Shown here piece after piece: positions 8,686-18,099 of a DNA stretch of 64,000 bases. Every line of letters begins with the position of its first letter. Position 1 is the stretch's first letter. This stretch comes from Achromobacter xylosoxidans A8 (GTDB lineage: Bacteria > Pseudomonadota > Gammaproteobacteria > Burkholderiales > Burkholderiaceae_B), in assembly GCF_000165835.1 (NCBI RefSeq), contig NC_014640.1, forward strand, positions 2,790,001 to 2,854,000, in the 5' to 3' direction. The notes below the pieces were generated by a model. It had not been told where the DNA came from. It did no database searches and was given only the letters and a program-made list of their open reading frames with translations. Made by a program: the position numbers and the translations under genes.

Positions 8686-9270
8686 ATGTCGGTCACAACC
8701 GATATCAAAATACGCCCCCTGGAGCGTGGCGACCTGCACTTCGTGCACAAGATCAACAATAACGACGTCATCATGCGTTATTGGTTCGAAGAGCCCTACG
8801 AGGCCTACGACGAACTGGTTGCCCTGTATGACCGCCACTTGCACGACCAGAACGAGCGGCGCTTCATCATCGAGCACGACACCGGGCAACCCGCCGGCCT
8901 GGTCGAGCTGGTGGAAATCGATTACATCCACCGCCGCGCCGAATTCCAGATCATCATCGCGCCCAGCTATCAGGGCCGGGGCTACGCCAAGGCGGCGACG
9001 CGTATCGCGGTGGGCTACGCCTTCCGCGTGCTGAACCTGCACAAGGTCTATCTGGTGGTGGACAAGGACAACACGGCCGCCGTGCATATCTACGAACGCT
9101 GCGGCTTCCAGATCGAAGGCCTGTTGAAGGAAGAGTTCTTTTCCAACGGCGGCTACCGCGACGCCTACCGCATGGCGCTGCTGCAGCACGACCATCTGCG
9201 CGATGTCGGTCCCGGCGCGCCGGATGCGCCGGTGTTGCGCGACTGGCCGCAGGAAGAACAGGCGGGCTAG
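8686..9270 (+). CDS. speG: Spermidine N1-acetyltransferase
   Basis: This 194-residue GNAT-fold enzyme transfers acetyl from acetyl-CoA to spermidine or spermine. The sequence follows E. coli SpeG closely: [12 protein letters not shown] near the N-terminus (polyamine site), [24 protein letters not shown] (acetyl-CoA loop) and [13 protein letters not shown]. The ATG at 8686 has a GGAGG ribosome site 8 bases upstream. It is a single gene, 57 bp after the LysR gene. The C-terminal extension (about 15 residues, acidic and proline-rich) is not part of the core fold. Confidence 0.93.
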   Translation: MSVTTDIKIRPLERGDLHFVHKINNNDVIMRYWFEEPYEAYDELVALYDRHLHDQNERRFIIEHDTGQPAGLVELVEIDYIHRRAEFQIIIAPSYQGRGYAKAATRIAVGYAFRVLNLHKVYLVVDKDNTAAVHIYERCGFQIEGLLKEEFFSNGGYRDAYRMALLQHDHLRDVGPGAPDAPVLRDWPQEEQAG

Positions 9271-9333
9271 AACCCGCCTGCGCCGGCGGCCATGCTCAGC
9301 ATGTGCCGCCGGGGAGCCAGGCTGCCGCCAGGG

Positions 9334-11793
9334 TCAATGGGCGGCCGGCGCCGCCCGCAACAGCCGCAGGCCGTTCGCGACCACCAGCAGGCTGGCGCCC
9401 ACGTCGGCGAACACCGCCATCCACAGCGTGGCGTTGCCGGTCATGGCCAGGGCCAGGAACACGGCCTTGATGCCCAGCGCCAGCACGATGTTCTGCACCA
9501 GCACGCGATGCGTGGCGTGGGACAGGCGCAGGAAAGTGCCGATCTTGCGCAGGTCGTCGTCCATCAGGGCCACGTCGGCCGTTTCGATGGCGGTGCCAGT
9601 GCCGGCCGCGCCCATGGCGAAGCCGATGTCGGCGCGGGCCAGGGCGGGGGCGTCGTTGATGCCGTCGCCCACCATGCCCACGCGGCCGCCCGACGCCAGC
9701 TTGCTTTCGATGGCGGCCAGCTTGTCTTCGGGCAACTGGTCGCCGCGGGCTTCGTCGATGCCGACTTGCTGCGCGATGGCTTGCGCGGTAGGTGTGTTGT
9801 CGCCGGTCAGCATCAGCGTGCGCACGCCCAGGGCGTGCAGGTCGGCGATGGCGGCGGTGCTGGTCGGCTTGACCGTGTCGGCCACGGCGGCCACGGCCAG
9901 CACGCGGTTGCCGTCGGTCAACGCGATGGCGCTCTTGCCTTGGCGTTCCAGTTCATCCAGACGGGCTTCCAGCTTGGGGCTGGAGACGCCCAGTTCGCGC
10001 ATCAGGCGGCGGTTGCCCAGCTGGAAGGTGACGCCCTCCAAGGTCGCGCTGACGCCGCGGCCCGGCAGGGCGGTGAAGTCCTGCACGTCCAGCAGGACCG
10101 TGCCGGCTTCGCGCGCGGCGTTGGCCACGGCCAGGGACACCGGGTGGTCGGAGCGTGCCGCCAGGCTGGCCGCGACCAGCGTTGCAGGCTGGCGGCTCTG
10201 GTCGGACAGGTCCCAATCCTGGATGTCGGTCTGCACCGGCTTGCCGTGGGTCAGCGTGCCGGTCTTGTCCAGCGCCAGCCATTTCAGGTTGCGGCCTTCT
10301 TCGAGGTACACGCCGCCCTTGACCAGGATGCCGCGGCGCGAGGCTGCGGTCAGGCCGCTGACGATGCTGACTGGCGTGGAGATGACCAGCGCGCAGGGGC
10401 AGGCGATGATCAGCAACGCCAGGGCGCGGTAGATCGCGTCGAACCAGGGCTGGTCCCAGAACAGCGGCGGCAGCACCGCGACCAGCACCGCGATGCCCAC
10501 CACGGCGGGCGTATAGATGCGCGAGAAGCGGTCGATGAAGCGCTGGGTCGGCGCGCGCGCGCCTTGCGCCTGCTCGACGGCGTGGATGATGCGCGCGAGC
10601 GTGGTGTTGCCGGCCGCCGCGGTGACGCGGTATTCGAAGGAGCCGGCCGCGTTGACGGTGGCGGCGTAGACCGGATCATCCTGCGTTTTTTCGACGGGCA
10701 GGCTTTCGCCGGTGATGGGCGACTGGTCCACGGCCGAGCTGCCGCTGACGATGATGCCGTCGGCCGCAATGCGTTCGCCCGGGCGTACCCGCACGATGTC
10801 GCCTACCTGCAGCCTGGCGGCAGGCACTTCCAGCCATTCGCCATTGGCCTGGCGCAGGGTGGCGGTTTCCGGCGCCAGATCCAGCAGGCCGCGGATCGCG
10901 TTGCGCGCCCGGTCCAGGGAGCGGGCTTCGATCAGCTCGGCCACATTGAACAGGAACATCACCATGGCTGCTTCGGGCCATTGGCCGATCAGCACGGCGC
11001 CGGTGACGGCGATGCTCATCAGGGCATTGATGTTGAGATTGCCGTTGCGCACGGCAATCCAGCCCTTGCGGTAGGTGGTGATGCCGCAGGCCAGGATGGC
11101 GGCCACGGCCAGGGCCGCGGTGACGCCCAGCGGCCAGCCGGCGAAATGCGACAGTTCGGACAGCGCGGCCAGGACACCCGCGCCGCCGATCATCCACCAG
11201 TTCACGGGTTTGGCGGCGGGGGCGGGCGTGCCGGGCGCGTTGTCGGCCAGGGGTTCGGGCGTCATGTCCAGCGACTTGATGGCGGCCATGACGCGGTCCA
11301 GCGCGCCTTCGGCGTGCACCACCGTCAGCACGCGCTGCATCAGGTTGAAGTCCAGCGCGTGCACGTCGGCCATGTTGTCCAGCTTCTTGCGGATCAGAGT
11401 TTCCTCGGTGGGGCAGTCCATCTGGCCGATCCGCAGGCGCGCCAGCGACTGGCCCGGGCCGGCGCTGAGCGCGGCTGCGCCGGCGCTCGAGACGCTGAAG
11501 GGCTGGCCGTCGCCATGGCCGCAGCAGGCGTCGCCGCCGTGATCGTGCTTATGGCTGTGGTCATGTTTGTGATCGTGGGCGTGATCATGGCCGGCGCGGT
11601 CGTGGCTGTGATCATGGCCCGCGTGGCTGTGATCCGCGTGACCGTGGCCCGTGTGGTCGTGTCCGGCATGTTCATGTCCGGCAGCAGCCCGGGCGTTCCG
11701 GGCGGGAGCATCGTGTTCATCGTGCGCGCAGCAGCCGCCGCCGCCTTGGCCGGTGGGCCTATGTTCGTGTTTTTTGACCGGAGGTAAAGACAT
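9334..11793 (-). CDS. cadA: Cd/Zn/Pb-translocating P1B-type ATPase
   Basis: This 819-residue inner-membrane efflux pump exports divalent soft metals from the cytoplasm. A long His- and Asp-rich N-terminus (roughly residues 35-95, many GHDH/HDHSH repeats plus CC pairs) is followed by a metal-binding domain with MDCPTEET. The core motifs are TGES (actuator), CPC within ACPCALV (transport site), DKTGTLT (phosphorylated Asp), SDHPVS and GDGINDAPA. The His-rich region suggests zinc buffering as well as Cd/Pb. AGAGGA precedes the ATG. A promoter with a 19-bp spacer overlapping a MerR-type dyad lies just upstream, facing cadR. The exact metal range is inferred from the family. Confidence 0.95.
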   Translation of the reverse strand: MSLPPVKKHEHRPTGQGGGGCCAHDEHDAPARNARAAAGHEHAGHDHTGHGHADHSHAGHDHSHDRAGHDHAHDHKHDHSHKHDHGGDACCGHGDGQPFSVSSAGAAALSAGPGQSLARLRIGQMDCPTEETLIRKKLDNMADVHALDFNLMQRVLTVVHAEGALDRVMAAIKSLDMTPEPLADNAPGTPAPAAKPVNWWMIGGAGVLAALSELSHFAGWPLGVTAALAVAAILACGITTYRKGWIAVRNGNLNINALMSIAVTGAVLIGQWPEAAMVMFLFNVAELIEARSLDRARNAIRGLLDLAPETATLRQANGEWLEVPAARLQVGDIVRVRPGERIAADGIIVSGSSAVDQSPITGESLPVEKTQDDPVYAATVNAAGSFEYRVTAAAGNTTLARIIHAVEQAQGARAPTQRFIDRFSRIYTPAVVGIAVLVAVLPPLFWDQPWFDAIYRALALLIIACPCALVISTPVSIVSGLTAASRRGILVKGGVYLEEGRNLKWLALDKTGTLTHGKPVQTDIQDWDLSDQSRQPATLVAASLAARSDHPVSLAVANAAREAGTVLLDVQDFTALPGRGVSATLEGVTFQLGNRRLMRELGVSSPKLEARLDELERQGKSAIALTDGNRVLAVAAVADTVKPTSTAAIADLHALGVRTLMLTGDNTPTAQAIAQQVGIDEARGDQLPEDKLAAIESKLASGGRVGMVGDGINDAPALARADIGFAMGAAGTGTAIETADVALMDDDLRKIGTFLRLSHATHRVLVQNIVLALGIKAVFLALAMTGNATLWMAVFADVGASLLVVANGLRLLRAAPAAH

Positions 11794-11825
11794 CGTCCTC
11801 TGCCTTGAAATAAGCTGGTGACGCT

Positions 11826-11856
11826 ATTCCACACCTTGGAGTTACTATAGGGTCAA
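11826..11856 (-). promoter_or_regulatory. MerR-type promoter/operator of the metal ATPase gene
   Basis: Read on the minus strand: TTGACC (-35, 11851-11856), a 19-bp spacer, and TGGAAT (-10, 11826-11831). The long spacer contains an imperfect dyad (ACCCTATAG ... CTCCAAGGT on the minus strand). This is the architecture MerR-family activators need to realign the promoter by DNA distortion. It lies in the gap between cadA and cadR. Confidence 0.8.
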
Positions 11857-11893
11857 CCCCCTATATCAATCGGATGCGATCCGGGAGGCAGCG

Positions 11894-12328
11894 ATGCGTA
11901 TCGGCGAATTGGCCACGGCGGCCGGAACCACGGTCGAGACCGTCAGGTATTACGAGAAAGAAGGGCTGTTGCCGGCCCCGGAAAGGGGGCTGAACAACTA
12001 CCGCAGCTATGGCCAGCCGCACCTGGAACGGTTGCGGCTGATCCGCAACTGTCGTGCGCTGGATATGACGCAGGACGAGATCCGCGCCATCCTGTCGCTG
12101 GCGGACAACCACCAGAGCGGTTGCGGCCCCATCAATGAACTGTTCGACGAGCACATCTCCCACGTGGATGAGCGCATCGCCGAACTGAGTCAGCTCAAGA
12201 CCCAGCTCACCGAACTGCGCCAGCGCTGCCTGTCGGCCCGGCCCGATGCGGAAGACTGCGGCATCCTGCATGGCCTGAGTGAAATGCAGGTCGAAGAGCG
12301 CCAGGAACGCCACACGCACCTGGGCTGA
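11894..12328 (+). CDS. cadR: MerR family Cd(II)/Pb(II)-responsive regulator
   Basis: This 144-residue regulator has the MerR winged helix (MRIGELATAAGTTVETVRYYEKEG) and a dimerisation coiled coil. Three cysteines sit at positions 77 (SGCGPI), 112 and 122, the pattern of the PbrR/CadR metal site. A GGGAGG ribosome site lies just before the ATG. It is divergent from the ATPase and should activate it when Cd, Pb or possibly Zn binds. Assignment between CadR and PbrR is not certain from sequence alone. Confidence 0.93.
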   Translation: MRIGELATAAGTTVETVRYYEKEGLLPAPERGLNNYRSYGQPHLERLRLIRNCRALDMTQDEIRAILSLADNHQSGCGPINELFDEHISHVDERIAELSQLKTQLTELRQRCLSARPDAEDCGILHGLSEMQVEERQERHTHLG

Positions 12329-12394
12329 ACGTCGCTTGGGTGGATACGACTGAGGGCGGATACCGGCCCGTGCAAGCAAGACGCTAGGGAAAAC

Positions 12395-12416
12395 CCGCCG
12401 CGAAAAACTGCGGCGG
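12395..12416 (+). terminator. Hairpin downstream of cadR
   Basis: A 7-bp stem (CCGCCGC/GCGGCGG) with an 8-nt A-rich loop, followed by TGTCTTGTT. The U-tract is weak, so termination is only possible. Confidence 0.35.
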
Positions 12417-12420
12417 TGTC

Positions 12421-12456
12421 TTGTTGCGCTCAAATTCGACATGTAAGATGTCCAAC
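12421..12456 (+). promoter_or_regulatory. Promoter and GntR/FCD operator of the CoA-transferase operon
   Basis: A sigma70-like promoter, TTGTTG (12421-12426), 17 bp, TAAGAT (12444-12449), is overlapped by nested inverted repeats. GACAT-N5-ATGTC lies at 12438-12452, and GATGT-CCA-ACATC is centred at 12453. The TGT-N3-ACA core fits FCD-type GntR operators. The GntR gene of this operon (13791) is the natural candidate regulator. Confidence 0.6.
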
Positions 12457-12524
12457 ATCCAACAAATAAAGCCAAGGCAGCCGCGGTCCTCGACCAGCAG
12501 CGCCGAACAGAGAGGCAGACAAGC

Positions 12525-13706
12525 ATGGACTCCAAGCCCTTGGGCCGATTCACCGTCCTGGACCTGACGCGGGTGCGCTCGGGTCCCGCCGCCGTGCGCC
12601 AGTTCGCGGACTGGGGCGCCACCGTCATCAAGATCGAGGAGCCAAGCGACGAGCAGGACGACAAGCCGGGCGGCTCGGCCCAGTTCGCGGACTACCAGAA
12701 CACCCACCGCAACAAGCGCAGCGTCACGCTGAACCTGAAGCATCCGCAGGGCCGGGCGCTGTTCCTGGACCTGGTGCGCCAGGCCGACGTGGTGGTGGAA
12801 AACTACCGGCCCAACGTCAAGTTCAAGCTGGGCATCGATTACGAGACGCTGCGTCAGGTGAATCCGCGCATCGTCTACGCCAGCGTCTCCGGCTTCGGCC
12901 AGGACGGCCCTTATGCCGGACGGCCGGGACTGGACCAGATCGCGCAGGGCATAGGCGGCTTGATGTCGGTAACCGGCGAGCCCGGCCGCGGCCCCATGCG
13001 GGCCGGGATTCCGGTGGCGGACCTGACCTCCGGCCTGTTCTGCGCCATCGGCATCTTCATCGCGCTGCTGGAGCGCGAGGTCTCGGGGCAGGGGCAGTGG
13101 GTGCAGACCTCGCTGCTGCAATCCCAAGTCTGGATGATGGATTTCCAGGCGATGCGCTGGCTGATGAACGGCGAGGTGCCGGGTCAGAGCGGCAACGACC
13201 ATCCCACCAGCAGCCCGACCGGCGTGTTCCCCACCAGCGACGGCTATATGAATATCGCGGCCATGGGCAACGACATCTACGCGCGGCTGTGCCGCGTGCT
13301 GGAACTGCCGGAACTGATCGAGGACGAGCGTTTCCTGACCGTGCCGCTGCGGGCGCGCAACCGCCCGGCGCTGAACGCGGCCATCGGCGCGCGCACCAGC
13401 ACCCGGCGCACCGCCGAGTGGATTGCACTGATGAACAAGGAGGGCGTGCCTTGCGGCCCGATCCTGGGCATGGACCAGACCTTCCAGGATCCGCAGGTGC
13501 AGCACCTGGGGCTGAGCCGCGAGATCCGGCATCCCTCATTGGGACCGATTTCGGTGGTGGGGCAGCCCATGATCCTGAGCCGTTCGGCGCCCGGAGAGAT
13601 GGCGCCCGCGCCGGAACGCGGCCAGCACAACGGCGACGTCTATGGCGGCATGTTGGGCCTGGCGCAGGCCGACTTGCAGCAATTGGCCCGCGAGGGCGTC
13701 ATCTGA
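12525..13706 (+). CDS. CaiB/BaiF family CoA-transferase (class III)
   Basis: This 393-residue enzyme moves CoA between carboxylic acids. It opens with GRFTVLDLTRVRSGPAAVRQ, and the conserved catalytic Asp lies in GRPGLDQIAQG, followed by PVADLTSG. It is the first gene of a rightward operon with an FCD-GntR regulator, a crotonase-fold enzyme and a Bug receptor. It probably activates the imported acid to its CoA ester. The substrate is unknown; the class spans carnitine, formate, oxalate, succinate and mesaconate. Confidence 0.93.
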   Translation: MDSKPLGRFTVLDLTRVRSGPAAVRQFADWGATVIKIEEPSDEQDDKPGGSAQFADYQNTHRNKRSVTLNLKHPQGRALFLDLVRQADVVVENYRPNVKFKLGIDYETLRQVNPRIVYASVSGFGQDGPYAGRPGLDQIAQGIGGLMSVTGEPGRGPMRAGIPVADLTSGLFCAIGIFIALLEREVSGQGQWVQTSLLQSQVWMMDFQAMRWLMNGEVPGQSGNDHPTSSPTGVFPTSDGYMNIAAMGNDIYARLCRVLELPELIEDERFLTVPLRARNRPALNAAIGARTSTRRTAEWIALMNKEGVPCGPILGMDQTFQDPQVQHLGLSREIRHPSLGPISVVGQPMILSRSAPGEMAPAPERGQHNGDVYGGMLGLAQADLQQLAREGVI

Positions 13707-13790
13707 GGGCCGCAGGCCCAGGCTCCAAGCCATAATATCGCCGCCAAGGCCGCCCGCGTATCCGGCGGCCCAGACGGAGACAGCCCAGAC

Positions 13791-14534
13791 ATGAATGCCC
13801 AACCCACCACCGCCGACCAGGTCTTTACCAGCCTGGGACGCCCCGATAATCTGCCGGACGAGATCGCCTCGCAGATCCGCCAGAAGATCGTGGCGCGCGA
13901 ATTCGAGCCAGGCCAGCGCCTGCCCACGGAATTCGAGCTGGCGCAGATGTTCGCCGTCAGCCGCAACGTGGTGCGCGAGGCGATCGCGCGGCTGAAGCTG
14001 TCGGGCTATGTCGATACGCGGCGCGGCGTGGGTTCCTTCGTGGCGCAGGACGTGGGCACGCGCAACTTCGAGATCGCGCCCGAAGATCTGCTCCAGCCCG
14101 AGCCGCTGGCGCACATCTTCCAGCTGCGCGTGGAACTGGAGTCTGGCGCGGCGGCGCAGGCGGCCTTGCATCGCACCCCCGAACAGATCGAAACCCTGCG
14201 CCAGGCCCTGCAACGGGTCGACGCGGCAGGCAACGATTGGCAGGCCGGCGCCGACCATGCGCTGGACTTCCACATGGCCGTGGGCGAGGCCACCAACAAC
14301 CCTTACTTCGTGCGCCTGCTGGCGCACCTGCGCCACGTGTTCCGCGGCGCCGTGCGCACGCTGCGCTACACCAGCGCCGGCACCGAGCGCGTGCCGGAAA
14401 TCGAACGCGAACACCACCGCATCTTCGACGCCATCGTGGCTGGCGACAGCGAGGCCGCGCGCCTTGCCATGCGCGCCCACCTGACCAATGGCATCCAACG
14501 GCACCAGACCGTCATACAAGGAAAGCAACCGTGA
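13791..14534 (+). CDS. GntR family transcriptional regulator, FCD subfamily
   Basis: This 247-residue protein has an N-terminal winged helix (RLPTEFELAQMFAVSRNVVR as recognition region) and a C-terminal FCD domain with DFHMAVGEATNNPYF and EHHRIFDAI. It is embedded in the operon it likely represses, between the CoA-transferase and crotonase genes. Its TGA overlaps the crotonase GTG start by 4 bases (GTGA), implying translational coupling. The candidate operator is at 12438-12458. Confidence 0.92.
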   Translation: MNAQPTTADQVFTSLGRPDNLPDEIASQIRQKIVAREFEPGQRLPTEFELAQMFAVSRNVVREAIARLKLSGYVDTRRGVGSFVAQDVGTRNFEIAPEDLLQPEPLAHIFQLRVELESGAAAQAALHRTPEQIETLRQALQRVDAAGNDWQAGADHALDFHMAVGEATNNPYFVRLLAHLRHVFRGAVRTLRYTSAGTERVPEIEREHHRIFDAIVAGDSEAARLAMRAHLTNGIQRHQTVIQGKQP

Positions 14535-15346
14535 ATATCCAACGCATCCTGCAGGGCGACATCACCGACAACATCGTGGCCGAGAAGCGCGGCGCGATAG
14601 GTTGGCTGACCTTCAACGATCCGCAGCGGCACAACGCCGTATCGTTCGCCATGTGGGAGGCCGTGCCCGTGGTGCTGGAAGCCTTCCGCCAGGACCCGGA
14701 GATCCGGGCGGTGGTGCTGCAGGGGGCGGGCGGCAAGGCCTTTGTCAGCGGCGCGAACATCTCGCAGTTCGATACGTTGCGCAGCGGCGAAGACGCGGTG
14801 GTCGAATACGAGCGCGTCGCCGAAACCGCGCAACTGGCGCTGTATGACTATGACAAACCCACGATTGCCTACATCCAGGGCTATTGCATCGGCGGCGGCC
14901 TGAACATCGCCCTGTGCTGCGACATCCGCATCGCTTCCGACAACAGCAGTTTCGCGATCCCCGCCGGCAAGCTGGGCCTGGGCTACCGCCTGACCGCGAT
15001 CCGCAATTTGGTGACCGCGGTCGGCCCGGCCAATGCGCTGGAGATATTCCTGACCGCCGCGCGCTACGACGCCCATCAGGCCAAGGAACTGGGCCTGATC
15101 CGCAAGGTGGCGCCGGTGGAAGAATTACCGCAGGTGCTGGAGACCATGCTGGTCCAGATCCAGGCCAACGCGCCGCTGACGCTGCGCGCCGGCAAGAAGA
15201 TGATCCGCCAGCTCCAGCAACTGGGGCCGAAGGTCGATGTGGAAGGCATGCGCCGGCTGGTGCTGGCGTGTTTCGAAAGCAATGACTACCGCGAAGGCCG
15301 CAAGGCGTTCGCGGAAAAGAGAGCGCCGGTGTTCACCGGCACCTGA
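14531..15346 (+). CDS. Enoyl-CoA hydratase/isomerase (crotonase) superfamily protein lacking both hydratase glutamates
   Basis: This 271-residue crotonase-fold protein starts at a GTG overlapping the GntR stop, with AAGGAA upstream. The oxyanion-hole segments are present (GKAFVSGANISQF and GYCIGGGLN). The two glutamates that serve acid-base chemistry in hydratases are replaced: GGGCE of classical hydratases reads GGGLN, and QPE reads IPA. It is therefore unlikely to be an ordinary hydratase. The superfamily also includes isomerases, decarboxylases, hydrolases and lyases. It acts with the CoA-transferase of the same operon on an unknown CoA ester. Confidence 0.88.
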   Translation: MNIQRILQGDITDNIVAEKRGAIGWLTFNDPQRHNAVSFAMWEAVPVVLEAFRQDPEIRAVVLQGAGGKAFVSGANISQFDTLRSGEDAVVEYERVAETAQLALYDYDKPTIAYIQGYCIGGGLNIALCCDIRIASDNSSFAIPAGKLGLGYRLTAIRNLVTAVGPANALEIFLTAARYDAHQAKELGLIRKVAPVEELPQVLETMLVQIQANAPLTLRAGKKMIRQLQQLGPKVDVEGMRRLVLACFESNDYREGRKAFAEKRAPVFTGT

Positions 15347-15522
15347 TTTCCGGCCGCGGGCCGGATTCCCTACGCGGCTTGCAGGTCCGCGCCGTTGCCG
15401 GCGCGGCCGGGGGAGGCTTGCGTCCGGAATCCGCGCGCGGACCGGATCAACCCGGCCACCGATCCCATCGGGGACGGCCAGGCCATAGACCGCGCAACAA
15501 GCGCGGCGACGAGGAGACAGAC

Positions 15523-16506
15523 ATGAAAGCGGTTCATCTGAGGGCAGGCCTGGCGGGCCTGGCAGTGTGGCTGTGCGCGGCGCCGCTGCATGCGCAGGGG
15601 GCCTATCCCAGTCAGCCGGTGCGCATCGTGGTGGGTTACGCCGCCGGCGGCACCACGGACATCCTGGCGCGCGCGCTGGGCGAGCAGTTGAGCAAGGAGC
15701 TCAAACAGCCCGTCATCATCGAGAACAAGGCCGGCGCCGCCGGCAACATCGCCGCGGCCTCCGTGCAGCAGGCCGCGCCCGACGGCTACACCCTGTTCAT
15801 GGCCACCGTGTCCAGCCACGGCATCAACCCGGTCGTGTACAAGAAGTCGCTGGGCTACGACCCGGTGGGCGGCTTCACGCCGGTCAGCATGATTGCCTCG
15901 ATCCCGCTGGTACTGGTCGCCAATCCCAAGCTGCCGGTGGCGTCGGTGGCCGACCTGGTCAAGCTGGCGCGCGAGAAGCCGGGCGACCTGAACTATTCCT
16001 CCAGCGGCAACGGCTCGCCGGTGCACGTGGCCGGGGCCATGTTCGCCTCGGAGGCCAAGGTGCAGATCCAGCACGTGCCGTACCGCGGCGGATCGTTGGC
16101 CAATTCCTCGGTCATGAGCGGTGAAACCCAGTTCAGCTTCGCCACCTTGCCGGCGGCCTTGCCGCAGGTCCGCGCCGGCGCGCTGCGCGCCTTGGCCGTG
16201 ACCACGCGCGACCGTTCGGCGGAACTGCCCGACGTGCCCACGGTGGCCGAGGACCCCATGTTCAAGGGCTACGAGATCAACACCTGGAATGCGCTGATGG
16301 CGCCCAAGGGCACGCCGGACGCCGTGGTCGCAGTGCTGAACCAGGCGGTGGCGCGTTCGCTGGCCGTGCCGGCCTTGCAGACCCGCTTCAAGGGCGAGGG
16401 CGCGACGCCCGGCGCCAGCAGCCCGGCCGAGTTGGGCCAGTTCGTCAACGCGGAGCTGGCGCGCTGGGCAAGCGTCATCAAGGAAGTCGGCATCCAGATC
16501 GAATGA
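15523..16506 (+). CDS. Bug (TctC) family tripartite tricarboxylate-type periplasmic receptor
   Basis: This 327-residue solute-binding protein has a cleavable signal peptide (residues 1 to about 25, ending LHAQG). The mature start YPSQPVRIVVGYAAGGTTD is the Bug signature, and VPYRGG lies in the second domain. A GAGGAG ribosome site precedes the ATG. Bug proteins bind organic acids or amides in the periplasm, often without a cognate membrane pair nearby, as here. It is probably the receptor for the substrate of the upstream CoA-transferase operon, 176 bp after the crotonase gene. Confidence 0.93.
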   Translation: MKAVHLRAGLAGLAVWLCAAPLHAQGAYPSQPVRIVVGYAAGGTTDILARALGEQLSKELKQPVIIENKAGAAGNIAAASVQQAAPDGYTLFMATVSSHGINPVVYKKSLGYDPVGGFTPVSMIASIPLVLVANPKLPVASVADLVKLAREKPGDLNYSSSGNGSPVHVAGAMFASEAKVQIQHVPYRGGSLANSSVMSGETQFSFATLPAALPQVRAGALRALAVTTRDRSAELPDVPTVAEDPMFKGYEINTWNALMAPKGTPDAVVAVLNQAVARSLAVPALQTRFKGEGATPGASSPAELGQFVNAELARWASVIKEVGIQIE

Positions 16507-16592
16507 CCTCTGGCGGTCCGGGGGGATGACGGTCCGCGGCAGCGGAGTGGCGTAATATGAATTGTGTTTCTTTCTCATTGACGCCAGATCCG

Positions 16593-17186
16593 ATGACCAC
16601 AACCCAGACCGCCACCCCGCTGCACGCCCTGAATACGCGCCGTTCCTTCAAGTTCCTCCGCGCCCCGGCGCCCAAGCCCGAGGAACTTGAACAGATCCTG
16701 CAGGCGGCCATGTCGGCGCCCGACCATGGCGCCCTGCGTCCCTGGCGCTTCGTGGTGATCCAGGGCGAGGCCATCGGCAAGCTGGCCGATCTGGCGCTGG
16801 ACGCCGTCAAGCGCAGCGGCGATCCGCGCATGACGCCGGAAAAGGAAAAGTCCGTGCGCGAGTGGATGGCCGGCGTGCCCCTGTTCGTGGCGGTGGCGCA
16901 GAAGATCGCGCACGACAACACCAAGATCCCGGAACAGGAACAGCTGCTGGCCACCGGCGCCGCCACCATGAACCTGCTGAACGCCGTGCACATGCTGGGC
17001 TACGGCGCGTTCTGGAGCACCGGCATCGGCACCTACGTGGAAGACGTGCAGAACGCGCTGGGCCTGGACGCGCTGGACTACCGTTTCCTGGGCTTTTTGG
17101 CGATAGGCACGCCGGCTTGCGCCGTGCCGCCCGCCAACCGCCCGGACTACCGCGAGTTCGTCACGGAGTGGACCGGTCCCGTTTGA
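16593..17186 (+). CDS. Nitroreductase family protein (YdjA-like)
   Basis: This 197-residue FMN-dependent oxidoreductase resembles YdjA: RRSFKFL near the N-terminus binds FMN phosphate, then APDHGALRPWRFVVI and YGAFWSTGIGTY. It would use NAD(P)H to reduce nitro or quinone compounds. An in-frame ATG 12 codons upstream (16557) has a GGAG site, but the extra residues do not look like the family. The MTTTQ start is preferred with moderate certainty. Its original terminator (17213-17223 plus 18663-18675) has been split by the IS element. Confidence 0.88.
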   Translation: MTTTQTATPLHALNTRRSFKFLRAPAPKPEELEQILQAAMSAPDHGALRPWRFVVIQGEAIGKLADLALDAVKRSGDPRMTPEKEKSVREWMAGVPLFVAVAQKIAHDNTKIPEQEQLLATGAATMNLLNAVHMLGYGAFWSTGIGTYVEDVQNALGLDALDYRFLGFLAIGTPACAVPPANRPDYREFVTEWTGPV

Positions 17187-17212
17187 GGCCGCGGGCCTCA
17201 CTGCTCCATACG

Positions 17213-17226
17213 AAAAACCGGCCATA
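17213..17226 (+). terminator. Left half of an intrinsic terminator split by the IS element
   Basis: AAAAACCGGCC followed by ATA. With the ATA at 18660-18662 collapsed, it pairs with GGCCGGTTTTT at 18663-18673 to give an 11-bp stem and an ATA loop. That is a bidirectional terminator between the nitroreductase gene and the leftward small membrane gene. Confidence 0.85.
17224..17226. repeat. Target-site duplication ATA, left copy
   Basis: The 3-bp ATA immediately outside the left IS end matches ATA at 18660-18662. A 3-bp duplication is typical for IS3-family insertion. Confidence 0.85.
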
Positions 17227-17259
17227 TGAACTGACCCCCAGAAGTTGGATGATCAGAAG

Positions 17260-18099
17260 CTAAAGCCCGAAGGCCTGAGCTCGGTACTGCACCGGACTCA
17301 GGCCTTTTAGCTTGAGTTTGATGCGTTCGTGATTGTAATAACGGATGTACTGGCGGATGCCCGCCTGTAACTGCGCGACGTTTTCGAAGCGATTCAGGTG
17401 GAAGAATTCGGACTTCAACGTGCCAAAGAAGCTCTCCATGGCGGCGTTGTCCAGACAATTTCCCCTGCGCGACATGCTTTGGGTAAGCGACCGATCTGCC
17501 AGCATGCGGCGGTATTGGGGATGTTGATACTGCCAGCCCTGGTCTGAGTGCAGGATGGGGCTGTCGGTGGGCTTGAGCCGCGCCAGCGCTTTCTTCACCA
17601 TGGTGCCAATAAGCTTGAACACTGGCCGTTGGCTGGTCTCATAGGCCACGATCTCACCGTTATACAGGTCCATGACCGGCGACAGATACAGCTTTTCGCC
17701 TCGTACCTTGAACTCGGTCACATCGGTAACCCACTTTTGGTTCGGCCGCTCAGCAACGAAGTCGCGCGCCAGCACGTTGGCCGCCACGTGATGCGACTGG
17801 CCTCGGTAAGAGCGGTACTTTTTGACTCGCACCAACGACTTCAGGCCCAGCCTCTGCATCAGCTTCTGTACCGTTTTGTGATTCACTAATTCCCCCGCCT
17901 GGCGTAACGCGGCCGTGATCCGGCGATAGCCGTAGCGGCCCTTGTGGCGTGCATAGACCGCACTGATGCGTGCCTTCAAATCAGCGTACTGATCGGCAGC
18001 GCCCTGCGCCTTCAGGTGATAGTAGAACGTGCTGCGCGACAGTTTGGCTGCGCGCAGCAACCGTTCCAGCGGATGCTTATGCCTCAATTCTTGGACCAC
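17260..18099 (-). CDS. IS3-family transposase OrfB (DDE integrase core)
   Basis: This 279-residue catalytic part has an HTH_21-type N-terminal segment (SRSTFYYHLK, GYRRITAAL) and an rve core. The acidic triad is Asp in WVTDVTEF, Asp in HSDQGWQY and Glu in NAAMESFFGTLK. It normally functions as an OrfAB fusion made by -1 frameshifting in orfA. The frame is open upstream of the GTG at 18099 back to the A6G run at 18152-18157, so the fusion can form. Confidence 0.95.
   Translation of the reverse strand: MVQELRHKHPLERLLRAAKLSRSTFYYHLKAQGAADQYADLKARISAVYARHKGRYGYRRITAALRQAGELVNHKTVQKLMQRLGLKSLVRVKKYRSYRGQSHHVAANVLARDFVAERPNQKWVTDVTEFKVRGEKLYLSPVMDLYNGEIVAYETSQRPVFKLIGTMVKKALARLKPTDSPILHSDQGWQYQHPQYRRMLADRSLTQSMSRRGNCLDNAAMESFFGTLKSEFFHLNRFENVAQLQAGIRQYIRYYNHERIKLKLKGLSPVQYRAQAFGL

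Noticed and set aside
9292..11787. 831-codon open frame antisense to the P-type ATPase gene
   Set aside because: It is low-complexity, rich in Ala, Gly, Arg and His, and matches no family. It mirrors a gene with clear ATPase motifs on the other strand.
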